Source: Eudorina sp. 2006-703-Eu-15
Lineage: Eukaryota; Chlorophyta; Chlorophyceae; Chlamydomonadales; Volvocaceae
Reading direction: 5' to 3'
Length of the DNA stretch: 64,000 nt
Assembly (NCBI GenBank): GCA_003117195.1
Contig: BDSI01000025.1
Span: 886,898-950,897, forward strand
Below are positions 33,931 through 45,188 of the stretch, one piece after another; within the stretch, counting starts at the first letter, position 1; each line of letters opens with the position of its first letter. Under the pieces are notes generated by a model. It was not told the origin of the DNA and did no database searches. It saw only the letters and a program-made list of their open reading frames with translations. The position numbers were made by a program, and so were the translations under genes.

Positions 33931-34460
33931 GTTATGGTACCGTATCGTCTGGGCGGTTGCTTGGGGCCTGGAACGTGGTTCCCGGGGGCATTGGGCAGCT
34001 GGAGGGGGAGACTACAGCAGAAGGAAAGGGGTTTGATGAGGAGGAGATCGGTACCAGGCCAAGGTCAAGGCGGCAGCTGGGGGTCCTGCCTTCGCGGGAC
34101 GGTGGACACGTCGCGGGCTTGGGCTCGGTACGGAAATGGACAGCGGCGTCGGGCCGTGCCGCATGGACGAATGAGCTCCTCCTCTAGTTCTACAAGGCGC
34201 GGGGTGAATGGCAGGATGGGGCAGCACATGAGTCAGTCCACGGCCAAAGGCGCCGGTACGATATGCCCGAGCGGGCTTGCGATAAGCTCACAAACTCGCA
34301 GACCTGTGACGATTTTACGGCAGAGCTTCAATGCAATTTGTTCATTTTTGCTGTTCTTGATAGTATTGTATGTACGACGTTGAAGTTAACGACTGGGGCA
34401 GGCAAGTGCCTCCAGGACAGGCGACCTTGGAATCCCTAGCTGAAGCACTGAACTCTTTCC

Positions 34461-36637
34461 ATGACGGAGTTGAGCGATCAGCAAGTCGGTCGGGGTTGGG
34501 CCGACCTGCCGTCTGAACTTCTGGACCGTGTTGCAGAAACCCTTACGCACAATGAGGTTGTTTGCACCCTAAAATTACTGAACAAAGCAGCGGCGAGGCA
34601 TTTCCAGGGTTGCACCGTCGTCCGGCTGTCCCAGCCGGTGCCGCAGCATGCATTCGCGTGGCGCTGGGCCAGGCCGGACTCAACGCGGGACATGACTCTG
34701 GAGCAGCGGCACCAGCTTCTCGCCCTCACGACCAGCAGCGGCGTGCTGGCGAACCTGCAGGTTGCCGCTGTGGCGGCAGGCTGCACCCTGCGAATTTGCG
34801 AGCTACTTGGATGCGCTGTTTCGGGCGGCTTCCAGGAGTCGTGCCAGTGGCTGCTGCACGACTTGGGGCCGCTCTGGATCGGCATGCCGGATAGGACACT
34901 TGCCTTTAGTATGGCAGCTGCAAGAGCCGGCCACCTCCACATCGTGCGTTGGCTGCTGCAGCTGGAGAGCCCTATCGCAGAGGATCGCGCGTACTACACC
35001 CCGTACGCCCTGGTCGCCGCCGCTGGCGCTGGTCAACGGGCCGTGTGTGAGGAGCTGCTGGCCGATGGCGCGCCGGTACCATACAAGGCGACGTGCGCTG
35101 CCTTCAATTTCGGTCATGTCGACCTCGGGGAGTGGCTCCTGAAGGGATGCGAGCTGCCCGACGGCGATGATGATACAGCCTTCTCCGAGCTGTTGTCGTC
35201 AGCCATTGTGGGCTTGGACCTGCCTTCCCTTCAGCGGCTGCTTCCCACACTTTATGGCAGCCGGCCAATGTCATCTGGAGCTGACGACTTTGGATGTGTC
35301 TTTTTCAGTCCCACGCCCGATTGGCGGGTCAAGCTGGCGTGGCTGGAGCAGCAGGCCGGCGGGGCCATCACCCGGTGGCTCTTTCATGACCTGGTGGAGA
35401 CGGTGCTGGAGACTGGGCCGGACGCCCTGGAGCGCGTGCAGCTGCTGCACGAGCGGGGAATCTTGAACACCGCAAACGCCCTGTACGGAGTCATCTCTAT
35501 AGCAATACAAGCCCATAACAAATCCATCTTGCGGTATCTCCGGGATAACGACCTGCTGGATTTGCAGCGTCTGAAGGAAGGTATTTGCGAGGCCGCGTCC
35601 AGTGGCAAACTGGACCTGCTGATAGATCTGAAGGCCCTGGGCGGTCACCTGACGGAGTTTGCTGCCTGTCAGGCCGCCAAGAACGGTCACCTGCACGTGC
35701 TGCAGTGGATGGCGGGGCCCGAGGCGGGGCCGGAGGGCGAGGAGGTGCTGCAGCAGGCAGGGGCTGAAGTGACGCGCTACGCGGCCGGATCAGGCAGCGT
35801 GGAGGTGATGCGGTGGCTGCGGGAGCGGGGCTGCCCCTGGGCCGAGGGCACATTTGGGGCCGCGATTGGATCTGGCAGCGTCCCTCTCCTGGAGATGCTT
35901 GCGGCCGAGGGCTGCCCAATGAAGGTAGGTGTGTCGCCGCTTTACGCGTGTGTGCCACAGGTGGTCACGGGGGAAGGCTCAACACCTACGGTATTCGGGT
36001 GTTGTATGGGTTCGGCGCTCGGGTTGTTGTTGGCGTGGTAGCTGGTGTTGGTAGCACACGTTTCGTGCTGAACTAGACATTGCACCTCAAACTTGTGCAA
36101 CATGCAGGGCTGACGTGAAGCGTTCGGTGTCCATACGTGTCTGACCTGCCCCACCTATCTATACCGGGATCATATTCCCTCCAATTGACTGCATGTGGGA
36201 CAGCTACACGCAGTCGTCTCACAGCCTGTCCTCACTCTATGTCCCCACACTCTCGCCCGTGCAAGCAGGACTATGAGGATCACATGAAGGACGCCTGCGC
36301 CGGCGACCTGCTCACGCTGACCTGCCTGCGGCAGTTGGGCTGCCCCTGGGACCCGGCCGGGGAGACCTTTACCATCGCCATCCATTCGGGCGCTAGTCCG
36401 CAGCAGCTGCAGCGTCTCCTGGATATGGGCTGCCCGGTCGACTGGCGGCAGGCGAGGCGGGCCGCGTTGGAAGGGGAGGCCGAGGGGGTGCGGCTGTGGG
36501 TGATGGCCCTGACTCAGGCGGCGGGTGTGCCGCCGGATTCAGACGAGGGTTACGGAGGTTACGAAGACGGGGGTGAAGCGGGCGGCGTTGATGGTCATGG
36601 GGCAAGTTGGGACCGGCGGCCAAGGGAATTCGTATGA
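34461..36637 (+). CDS. F-box-like/ankyrin-repeat protein, paralogue 1
   Basis: Exon 1 is 34461-35924 and exon 2 is 36269-36637 (36266 if the upstream AG of the tandem acceptor is used), giving about 610 residues. The N-terminus, DLPSELLDRVAETLTHNEVV, is F-box-like. Ankyrin-type helix pairs follow: AARAGHLHIVRWLLQLES, FNFGHVDLGEWLLKG, AAKNGHLHVLQWMAGPEA, SVEVMRWLRERGCPW and SVPLLEMLAAEGCP. Exon 2 continues with LLTLTCLRQLGCPWDP and LQRLLDMGCPVDW, then a Gly/Asp tail. F-box proteins with ankyrin repeats usually recruit substrates to SCF ubiquitin ligases; that role is inferred. The donor is AAGGTAGGT. The gene shares flanks and intron position with the paralogues at 39053 and 46527. Confidence 0.82.
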
Positions 36638-36689
36638 TGGGTGACTAGATACGACACGCACCTGGGAATTAATACAAGTTACGTATGGA

Positions 36690-36900
36690 TAGGAGTGCGG
36701 CGCGTGACCTTGCGCACGTGGTTGTGGTGTGCATTGGTCGCAGCGGCCGACCCGCGGACCGGTGCCAGTGACAGTTGAGACCGGCCTATGTTTTGCCGCC
36801 GGGTGCCCCCCGCAGCACGATTACGCGGATTACACGGTCGTGCTTGCACGTGATTCGTAGCTTCCCGTAGCCACGGGATGCGGCTCGTAACTCATCAGTG
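36690..36900 (+). repeat. Dispersed repeat E, copy 2 (partial)
   Basis: Contains ccggtgccagtgacagttga followed by gaccggcct, aligned with copies 1, 3 and 4. It begins shortly after the stop codon of paralogue 1. Confidence 0.5.
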
Positions 36901-37189
36901 TCCGTGACGTACCGTCACAGCCCTTTTTGCTGAATGTGAAGTTGGGGAATATCATTATGTATCACCATATGTGAGGTAGCTGTAGCTTGCTACGATGCGG
37001 GGCAACGTGCACAGTAGTCCATTCCCGCGCGTGCACCTGGCCCCGGTTCGTGGCCCCCGATCCCAATTTCAACGCCAGCGAAGCCAGCAGCCGCTGAGCA
37101 AAAGCAGCGACCAGCCACCACCCACTTGTGCCTTTTGAAACCGGCCACCACCTCATCCTCCTCGCTCCGGGGGCCCCGGGGCAGCCCCT

Positions 37190-37500
37190 CCGTGCCTCTC
37201 AACCCCCTGGGCAGCCAGCCCTCCCTCCTCCGTGCCTCTCACCCCCCTGGGCAGCCAGCCCTCCGTCCTCCGTGCCTCTCACCCCCCTGGGCAGCCAGCC
37301 CTCCGTCCTCCGTGCCTCTCACCCCCCTGGGCAGCCAGCCCTCCCTCCTCCGTGCCTCTCACCCCCCTGGGCAGCCAGCCCTCCCTCCTCCGTGCCTCTC
37401 ACCCCCCTGGGCAGCCAGCCCTCCCTCCTCCGTGCTTTTCACCCCCCTCGGGCACCCAGCCCACCCTCCTCCGTGCCTCTCACCCCCCCTGGGCCTTCTA
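37190..37500. repeat. 40-bp minisatellite, about eight units
   Basis: The block gcagccagcc recurs exactly every 40 bp at 37211, 37251, 37291, 37331, 37371 and 37411, with tcctccgtgcctctcacccc between; the last units are imperfect. It expands a GC-rich flank sequence present once near 33700. Confidence 0.95.
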
Positions 37501-38269
37501 CTTGATTCACACGGCGATCCACCCACCTCGGCCGCCTCACTCGCCGCCATCACCTGGCGCGTCCTCACCCGCGCTGACCCCACTCCCGCCCACAGCTGAC
37601 ACACCTACCGGCTGCACGGCCGGCCCCGCCCGGAACCGACACGCCACTACATCCACACAGCCTGCGGATATACCGAATGAACTCCACAACGCCATCGCCT
37701 TCATCGCCTCCTCCCCAGCAGGCCCCAACTCACGTACCCATGCATCCATCCATCGCGCGGTACCATCCCCCTCGCTCACCCGTTTGAAACGATGTCCCCT
37801 CATGCATGGTGGCATTTTGTCCGCGGCCGGCGGCATTGGTGGGCAGCCAGATCATACTGGCCTGCTGCCTGACCCACGAAACCCCCATAACCCCTCGCCC
37901 CCACCGTCCCCTACAAGCTGTACGGCATCATTCGTACCCGCGCGTCCGTACCTTTTTCGTGCACAGCCCGCACATTAAATCATGAATAACACGCGCCCAT
38001 TCCAGCCGACGCAGCACACACCGCGCCGCCACCGTGCACTGCTTGCGTGCGTCGTTTACTTCACCTCCACTCACCGGCACCCTCGACTGCGTCGCACTCG
38101 GGCCCCGCGCTGGTCATGCTTGGCACCGCAAACCTCATACGCCCTCACCTCGACCTGTGGCCGCGACCTCCCTCCAGCCATCCAGCAGGTGGGTGACGTG
38201 TCCGCCATGGGTCGGTTGTCCTGCGGGGTCGCCGAAGCCTCCTCCCTGGGTGAGACGTGCGCGTGCGCC

Positions 38270-38535
38270 CGCCTTGGCCGTGGTGGTGGTTCGCTGTCAG
38301 GTCCGCCCTGCTGGTGGCTAACTTCCCCTGAGCGAGCTGCATCCCTGGCTGTGGTTGGTTCTCAGGAACTGGGTGGTTCTCTGGTAGCGTGGTTGCGGGG
38401 TGTGTTTCGGTGCACTTGTGGAGCCTGCCTGTCCGATGCGCCACGTTGGTGCGGATTCATTCATGCAGTGTGTGGTGAGGAAGCTGTGGCTGTCACCGAT
38501 GACCCGCGGGGTCCATTGCAGCATCATTAATAATC
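38270..38535 (+). mobile_element. 5'-truncated LINE tail
   Basis: The plus strand ends with gatgacccgcggggtccatt and gcagcatcattaataa, the reverse complement of the copy starting at 32650. Homology extends left to about 38270 over gttggttctcaggaactggg. Confidence 0.6.
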
Positions 38536-39052
38536 CTGACCGAAAGGAACTGCAATATGCTTGACCTGAAGATAAGCAGCGACAAAATAACATCAAAACA
38601 GGACATCCGCGGTCCCGCGCCGCCAGCAGCGCACGATGGGGACTGCGACCTCGACCCCTTGCCCATCGGGGAGACCATCGAGGCACTCCTCTGTTGAGGC
38701 AGTTTGCCCCGGTGGGTTCCTGCTCGGCAGTCCCAGGTTGTTGCAGCAACGCAGCCTGGTTCAACAGTGTTACGCTGTCGAATGAAGGTAGGACCGCAGA
38801 CGTCCTCAGTGAACGGGGTACAAGGGGCACGGCAAAAAAACGCTGGTACGGCATGTCCGAGCACTCATGACAAGCCGTGGTGAAAATTGCACACCAACTC
38901 ACAGTATCTTAAAGGCGTTATTCCAATGCAGCTTGAATTACTTCGAGGCAAAACCACAGGGTACCGATTGATTGTATGGATAGTGAGTAGAGCGAGCCGG
39001 TGCTCACAAGGCTGGCTACTTAGTATTCTTCAGCTCAAATAACAGTTTCAAG

Positions 39053-41181
39053 ATGATCGATCAGCAAATTGGTCGGCGTTGGGCCGACCTGCCATCTGAA
39101 CTTCTGGACCGTGTTGCAGAAAACCTTACGCACAACGAGGTTGCTTGCACCATGAAGCTACTCAACAAAGCAGCGGCGAGGCACTTCCAGGGCTGCACCG
39201 TCGTCCGGCTGTCCCAGCCGGTGCCGCAGCACGAGTTCGCGTGGCGCTGGGGCAGGCCGGACTCAGCCCGGGACATGACTCTGGAGCAGCGGCGCCAACT
39301 TCTCGCCCTCACGGCCCGCAGCGGCGTGCTGGCGAACCTGCAGCTTGCCCACGAGGCGGCAGGCTGCTCGCTGCCGTCCAGCAGGCTGTTCGAACACGCA
39401 GCTTCGGGCGGCTCCCTGGAGGTGTGCCAGTGGGTACACGGCATGCGGCGCTGGAGTTCCGATGTACTCAGAACCATGATTACTTCAGCTGCAAGGTCCG
39501 GTCACCTCCACATCGTGCGTTGGCTGCTGCAGCTGCAGAACCCTCACAACCGCACGGACTGGAGGGAAGCCTTGATTGCCATCGCCGGCACAGGCCAACG
39601 GGCCGTGTGTGAGGAGCTGCTGGCCGATGGAACGTCGGCACCATACCAGGTGGTGTGCGCTGCCTTCAAGAACGGTCACTTCGACCTCGGGGAGTGGCTC
39701 CTGAAGGGATGCGAGCAGCATGTTAGTTCTGATGAGGCAGTCTTTTCGGAGCTGTTGTCGTCAGCCATCCTGGGCTTGGATTTGCCTTCCCTTCAGCGGG
39801 TGCTTCCCACACTTTGTGGCAGCCGGTCATTCTCATCTGGCGCCGGGGAGTTTGGATGTATATTTTTCAGTCCCACGCCCGACTGGCGGGCCAAGCTGGC
39901 GTGGCTGGAGGAGCAGGCCGGCCGGGGCATCAGCCAGTGGCATTTCCATGACCTGGTGGAGACGGTGCTGGGGACCGGGCCGGATGCCCTGGAGCGCGTG
40001 CAGCTGCTGCATCAGCGGGGAATCCTGGCCAGAGTTGGCACCCTGAGCCGATTAATATCTGCAGTAATACGGGTGCATAACACACCCGTCTTAGCATACC
40101 TCCTGGATAACGGTCTGCTGGATATGCAGCATCTTGAGGACAGTATCTGCGAGGCCGCGTCCAAGGGCAAACTGGACCGGCTGATGGAGCTCAAGGCCCT
40201 GGGCGGTCGCCTGACGATGAGTGCTGCCATGGAGGCCGCCCAACAGGGCCACCTGCACGTGCTGCAGTGGATGTCGGAGCCCGAGGCGGGGCCGGAGGGC
40301 GAGGAGGCGCTGCAGCGGGCGGGGGACGAACTGACACGTTGCGCAGCCGAATCCGGCAGCGTGGAGATGATGCGGTGGGTGCGGGAGCGGGGCTGCCCCT
40401 GGGCAAAGGGCACATTCGGGGCTGCAATTCGATCGGGCAGCGTCCGTCTCCTGGAGATGCTTGTGGCCGAGGGCTGCCCAATGAAGGTAGGTGTGTCGCC
40501 GCTTTATGCCACAGGTGTTCACGGGGAAATCTGAACGCGTTGTATGGTTTTGGTACTCGGGGTGTCATTGGCGTGCAGTTTGTGTTGGTAACGCCGTAGC
40601 ACAGACGTACCTTTGACACTCACCTGGACTGCTGGACATACATGTCAAACCTGTTAAACGTGCAGGGATAACATAGACGATTACCCCACACTGTCTGACC
40701 TGCCCCACCTGTCGATTCCGGGATCACGTCCCCTTCCTGTAACTGGAAAGGTAGGAGAGCTACACGCAGCCGTCTCACGCCCTGTCCTGAAATCATGCCC
40801 TACGCCCTGCGCCCGTGCAAGCAGGGCTATGAGAATCACATGATGCACGCCTGCTCCGGCGACCTGCTCACGCTGACGTGCCTGCGGCAGTTGGGCTGCC
40901 CCTGGGACCCGGCCGGGGAGACCTTTACCATCGCCATCTACGGGGGCGCTAGTCCGCAGCAGCTGCAGCGTCTCCTGGATATGGGCTGCCCGGTCGACTG
41001 GCAGCAGGCGAGGAGGGCCGCGTTGGAAGCGGAGGCCAAAAGGGTGCGGCTGTTTATGGAGGCCCAGATGCAGGCAGCGGGTATCTCGCCGGGTCCAAAC
41101 GACGATTCGGACGAAGGTTTGGACGACGATTCGGACGAAGGTTTGGACGAAGGTTTGGACGACGATTCACCGAAGGGGTAG
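39053..41181 (+). CDS. F-box-like/ankyrin-repeat protein, paralogue 2
   Basis: Exon 1 is 39053-40486 and exon 2 is 40825-41181, giving 596 residues. The F-box-like start DLPSELLDRVAENLTHNEVA is followed by ARSGHLHIVRWLLQLQNP, FKNGHFDLGEWLLKGC, AAQQGHLHVLQWMSEPEA, SVEMMRWVRERGCPW and SVRLLEMLVAEGCP, then exon 2 with LLTLTCLRQLGCPWDP. The C-terminus carries a tandem acidic repeat built on DDSDEGLD, absent from the other paralogues. Donor ATGAAGGTAGGTGTG and the acceptor aagcag before GGCTATGAG match paralogue 1 in position. Identity to paralogues 1 and 3 is high across both exons. No frameshift or internal stop is seen, so it may be functional. Confidence 0.82.
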
Positions 41182-43805
41182 CTTGACCGGGACCGGGCGG
41201 CGCAGATGGGCGTGGGGCAGAAACCTCTCGTGGGCAACCGATGGTCTCAAAGGGGATGGTGGGGGACCGACGGTCTCAAAGGGGATGCGTACAGCGTGGT
41301 GGGTAAATGAAAACGAAGACGCACATATGGATTGGTAATGATTAAACGGGTACGGCGTGCGATTGCACGTCTCCGTACTTGTCGTCATGCGGACTAGGGT
41401 TACCTTGACAACCCGCGTCCCTCCGCGGTACAATGACTGCGACAGGGGCAGCTTCAAGCGGACAATCGCGTACATCCCAGCAGCACTGCCACTGTTCACA
41501 GAGTGCCGGTCCTGGGGGCGGATATTCGTTCGGGGGGCAGTGGGGGTCCATCCGGGGGTGGCCATGAAGGAAATGAGGGCAGCGTGATGGGTAGCTGGAT
41601 ACGAAGGCGCAGCTATGGAGGAATGATGAGCACGTGCACGGCGTGCGATCCCGTGCATCTCCGTACTACGTCAAGCGAGCATGTGTCTCAGCGCCAATCA
41701 CGCGGTGTACATAGACCGTGGCATCGTCAAGCGGAGAATCCTAAACATGTGGAACCATGATGAACAGGAGTACGGCATGCGATCCCGTGCATCTCCGTAC
41801 ATCATGCGACCATGCGCCTCCCCCAACAACCAGCATTAAGCTGCCGTACATAGACTGCGCCATTGTCAAAGGGAGAATCCTGGACATCTCATCATTCAGC
41901 ACTGCGAGGATTATGGAGTGCCGGCCCCGCATTCAATTCGGTACAGGGGCAATGGGTGGGTTTCTGATATGGCACATTGCTGCATGTGCATTTGAATCGG
42001 CGTACGACGGTGGTGTGCATTGGTCGCATCGGCAGACCCGCGGGTCGGTGCCACTGGCAGTAGTTGAGGCCGGCCTGCATCGTTGTGGAGTACTGCCACC
42101 GCCGCCGGGTGCGAGCTGCAGCATGTTGCAGCACCCGACGACCTCCCCGCATGCGGCCGAGTGCCGCACATCCATGTCGGGAGCTGCATGTCCTGTGCTG
42201 TACAAAGGGTTGAATGCGGCAGTGGGGCGACTGCAGCAGCGGAGTTGCCATTGTGTACACCGCGTGTGTTGGGCGTGCGTCGAGGGTCACACAGCGGGGG
42301 GGGCGCGTTGGTACGGCCTCAGTCCACGGCGGTGACATGCGGACACAGCCGTGGAGGTCTTGAGGTCATCCGCTTACTTGTAGTGCAATACGGTAGTGTG
42401 GTTCGTCAGGTAGTGTCAGGTGTATTACGGCCCGGCTACCGGCGGGCACCTCTGTCGGTGGTCAGGACTCACCAGTTAGGCCTTGTCAGGCACCGTTGGT
42501 GTTTTGTCCCGTTGCGGTTCCCGAGCAGGTTGGTTGGTTATGACGTACCGGTGGTTGTACGGCAGGCGATCGTACGGTCGTTTGGGCTGCTATTTATGTG
42601 GCAACGCGAGCGAAGCTCGACGTTGTTCTCTTTCTCTCCAAGACCGAAGCGTGAGCTCATTGCCTTGCTTCTGAGCGATAGAGACAGCCACGGGTCATGT
42701 AACGTGACAGGATAAGAGGAGGGACCAGTCGCCGTCCCTGAACGGCGCGGCGATGCCTGGCATTCAGCACAGCTACTGTCAGCAATGTCAGCAATGGCGG
42801 TGTGTCTCGCTTGCGCGGGCAGGACCCGTTGCAGGTAGGGAATCCGGTGGTAGGCTTTCGCGAGCCTATGCTCCGTGACTCCTCAGCTAGGGCAGCGGAC
42901 AAACAGGGCTGAGCGAGCAACCCAGAAAGAGAACAACGTTTGCTCGCTGACCGACTTACCTCCGCCCCTGTCGGCGAGTCACGACGCCTGGCTATAAACC
43001 ATCGTCGGATGCCCAGCTCACTGCGGTTCTTACCTCAGCAAACAGGCTGACTTCTCCCACCTGCACCTGCTGTTATCAGCTGACTGACAACTGCCACTCG
43101 CTGCGTTAGCTGCGAGCACCTAACTTCTGCCTCAATTGCTTGTCTCCTCCAGCTTCCTTACAAAATGGCAGCTCTTATCACAATGACTGTACGTCTATGC
43201 AGTGATAGAGATCAACACGGACTGCGTTCCGTGTTGCTCTGACATAGTCGCCGGCGGCCGATCCTAAGATACGCCGTACAGTTATCACCGTCCCGCGGGT
43301 CAACGGTCACATTTGCACCTAACCCGCCACCGTTACCCATAACCGCTAACGGCCGGCCCGCAATTGGCACGAACCACAACGGTGCACGACAGCTGTCAGG
43401 CTCCAATGAGGTTCAGGCATGTCGCCGACACTGACCCAGGCATTCCCCCCCCAACTGCACGAGGCAAGCGAGGAAGTTGGCTCCACCTGTGTGGCGACAC
43501 GTCCTCCCTAATCCGTCCCGCAATCAGCAGCAAGGTCTCTCTGTGCAGCAACACCTACCCCAGCTCCGGACCCCTGCGAGCGCTGGGCCTTATGCAACGC
43601 GCTGGTGATCAGACAGCACGCCACGGCATCAGTCGCCTACTGCTGGAAATGCGCGTGGCACCGGCGAAATGCGCCGCGCACCGCACCACTCGTACGTAGA
43701 ACGCAGCGATGCTTGCTGTCCTGTGCACTTGTCCGCGTCCGGTGCACGTGTTCGCCTCCGGCGCGCTTATCCAAGTTCGCGGTCCTCCGCGCGCGACAAC
43801 CGACA
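41182..43805. other. Intergenic repeats between paralogue 2 and the retroelement
   Basis: Three related units start at about 41351, 41638 and 41774, each opening gtgcgat and containing gtctccgtac or catctccgtac; the last two are 136 bp apart. Repeat E follows. Sequence from about 42430 to 43800 shows no coding frame with a recognisable domain; its right part may be the long terminal repeat of the adjacent retroelement. Confidence 0.45.
41470..42420 (+). repeat. Dispersed repeat E, copy 3 (longest)
   Basis: Contains gctgcatgtgcatttgaatc, cagtagttgaggccggcctg and tgtggttcgtcaggtagtgt, in the same order as copy 1. Confidence 0.55.
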
Positions 43806-45064
43806 GTTTCCTCCCAAGCCTAGTTTGGCAACCCTCAGCGGCGTTGCACCAGCAGGCGCTTCGCCTCCGCCAGTGACAGTTCCTCCGCACCGCGCTGACC
43901 GCCTTCCCATTCCACAAGGAAGTACTTCGGCCTGGCCAGCGCTCCTAGGAACTGCAGGGTGCCCAAACACGGAACCTCAACAACCCGCCTTCCTTCTTTC
44001 CTACGCTCTACCCGCTGGACCTTCATTCCATGCAGCGACTCCGCGTCGACGTCGCGCTTGCGCGTGGCCTTGTTGGGGAAGAGCAGCCGAGCTGCCTCTG
44101 GGTTCACCGGGGGTGGCAGGGCGGGCGCTTCGCGCTGAGCCTTGACACACCCAGGGCAGACCCAGGTCCCCTCAGGCACGTAGAGCAGGGGCGGCGTCAG
44201 GCATGACATGTGCCACCCCGTGCCACACGCGTCGCACAACAGCATGCTCTCCTCGGAGTGAGGCAGACCACACACCTCGCAAGACAGGTCGGCCAGGGGC
44301 CGGGCCAGCTGCGGGGTGACGATGGGATCGATGTCGGGCAGGTGGCAAGGCACCAGCTGCTCGACACGACGGCGCGCCCTTTGCCCATCCCTACCTATCA
44401 GAACCGCTACCCCCAACTCTCCCGCGCTCTCAACCCGTAGCACCTCCTCCCGCTGCGGCATCTGCAGCGTGTTCGCCATCTGCCCACGCTTGATGTAGAC
44501 GTAGTCGCCGGGTGCGATGCTGATCGGCCGCGCCTGGTAACGCCCCGTGCGCACCTTCGCATAGCGCTGGGTGTCACGATGCTGGGCGATGAGCAGGTTT
44601 CCTCCTGCTTCCACACAGCGCTGCCGCTGCAACTCCGCTCGCGCCAACATCAGCTCAACACACGCGTCGGGGCTGTCGAAGTCCAGCTCCTGGTCCATGC
44701 GCTCACGCGTGGCCGGTGGGACAACTGCCGCTACCCCGTACATGAGCTCGTAGGGCGAGAAACCCGTTGAGCGTTGAGGCGACGTGCGGTAGCCCAGCGC
44801 GATCCACGGCAAGGCACGATCCCACGTGTGCACATTCTTCTCCGCCTCACAATGCTTCCTCAACGCCGCCTTCAACACCTGCACTATCCTCTCCGCAGCA
44901 CCGTCCGCCTGGGGATGACCCGCCGAGGTCAGTCGGTGGTCAATGAAACACTGCCTCAACAACTCATCAAACTCGCCTTCAAACTCCGTGCCGTTATCCG
45001 TCAAGATCTCCGCAGGTGCACCAAACCGTGCGATCACGTACGATAGCACGACCTGCACGGACTT
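43806..45064 (-). mobile_element. Gypsy-type LTR retrotransposon 3' part: integrase core, PHD finger, chromo-like end
   Basis: An uninterrupted minus-strand frame runs from about 45064 to the stop at 43835. It begins in the integrase catalytic core: ARFGAPAEILTDNGTEFEG with the second Asp, then GHPQADGAAERIVQVLKAAL with the Glu; YRTSPQRSTGFSPYELMYG follows. Next comes a C4HC3 PHD finger, CEVCGLPHSEESMLLCDACG through GTWVCPGC, then a chromo-like segment, PKYFLVEWEGG. Protease, reverse transcriptase and the integrase zinc knuckle are missing. After the stop, the minus strand reads GGGAGGAAAC followed by TGTCGGTTG, a good polypurine tract and LTR start (boundary at 43805). The other LTR end was not located. 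Known relatives insert by integrase-directed chromatin targeting; targeting here is inference. Confidence 0.8.
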
Positions 45065-45188
45065 CAGCAAAGAGGGTCTAGGCGCCGTCTTGGGGCAGTT
45101 GGATGAAGATGGGCGAGAATACATGTGTGCGTGCATCAGCCGGAGCACGAACGTGCATGAGGCGAAGTACGAGTCGTACAAAGGGGTT
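45050..45188 (+). mobile_element. Inverted RNase H fragment of a retroelement
   Basis: The plus strand encodes TDFSKEGLGAVLGQLDEDGR then STNVHEAKYESYKG, the start of the RNase H domain normally found upstream of integrase on the same strand. Here it points away from the integrase and abuts it head to head near 45056-45064. Similarity ends at about 45188. Confidence 0.65.

Larger units (their letters stand above)
31364..34460. other. Repeat-filled region without an intact gene
   Basis: After the stop codon at 31363 comes likely 3' untranslated sequence, then an AT-rich stretch (about 31690-32110), the paralogue remnant at 32119, repeat E, LINE tails, and at about 33470-33720 a copy of the GC-rich flank sequence also seen at 37022 and 45900. 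About 34180-34340 resembles the upstream flanks of the genes at 39053 and 46527. Confidence 0.5.
36901..39052. other. Intergenic repeats upstream of paralogue 2
   Basis: Besides the minisatellite, this stretch holds a flank sequence (about 37022-37135) also seen near 33470 and 45960, and a LINE tail ending at 38535. From about 38722 to 38875 lies a segment about as similar to 46075-46240 as to a duplicated promoter, with cccaggttg, gaacgggg and gtacggcatgtccgagcact. No frame looks coding. Confidence 0.5.

Noticed and set aside
37190..37500. CRISPR-like regular repeats
   Set aside because: The 40-bp unit is contiguous with no spacers, and the genome is eukaryotic.
37128..37978. Open frames across the 40-bp minisatellite
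   Set aside because: All three frames are open because the unit lacks stops, and the residues simply repeat; no start context or splice support.
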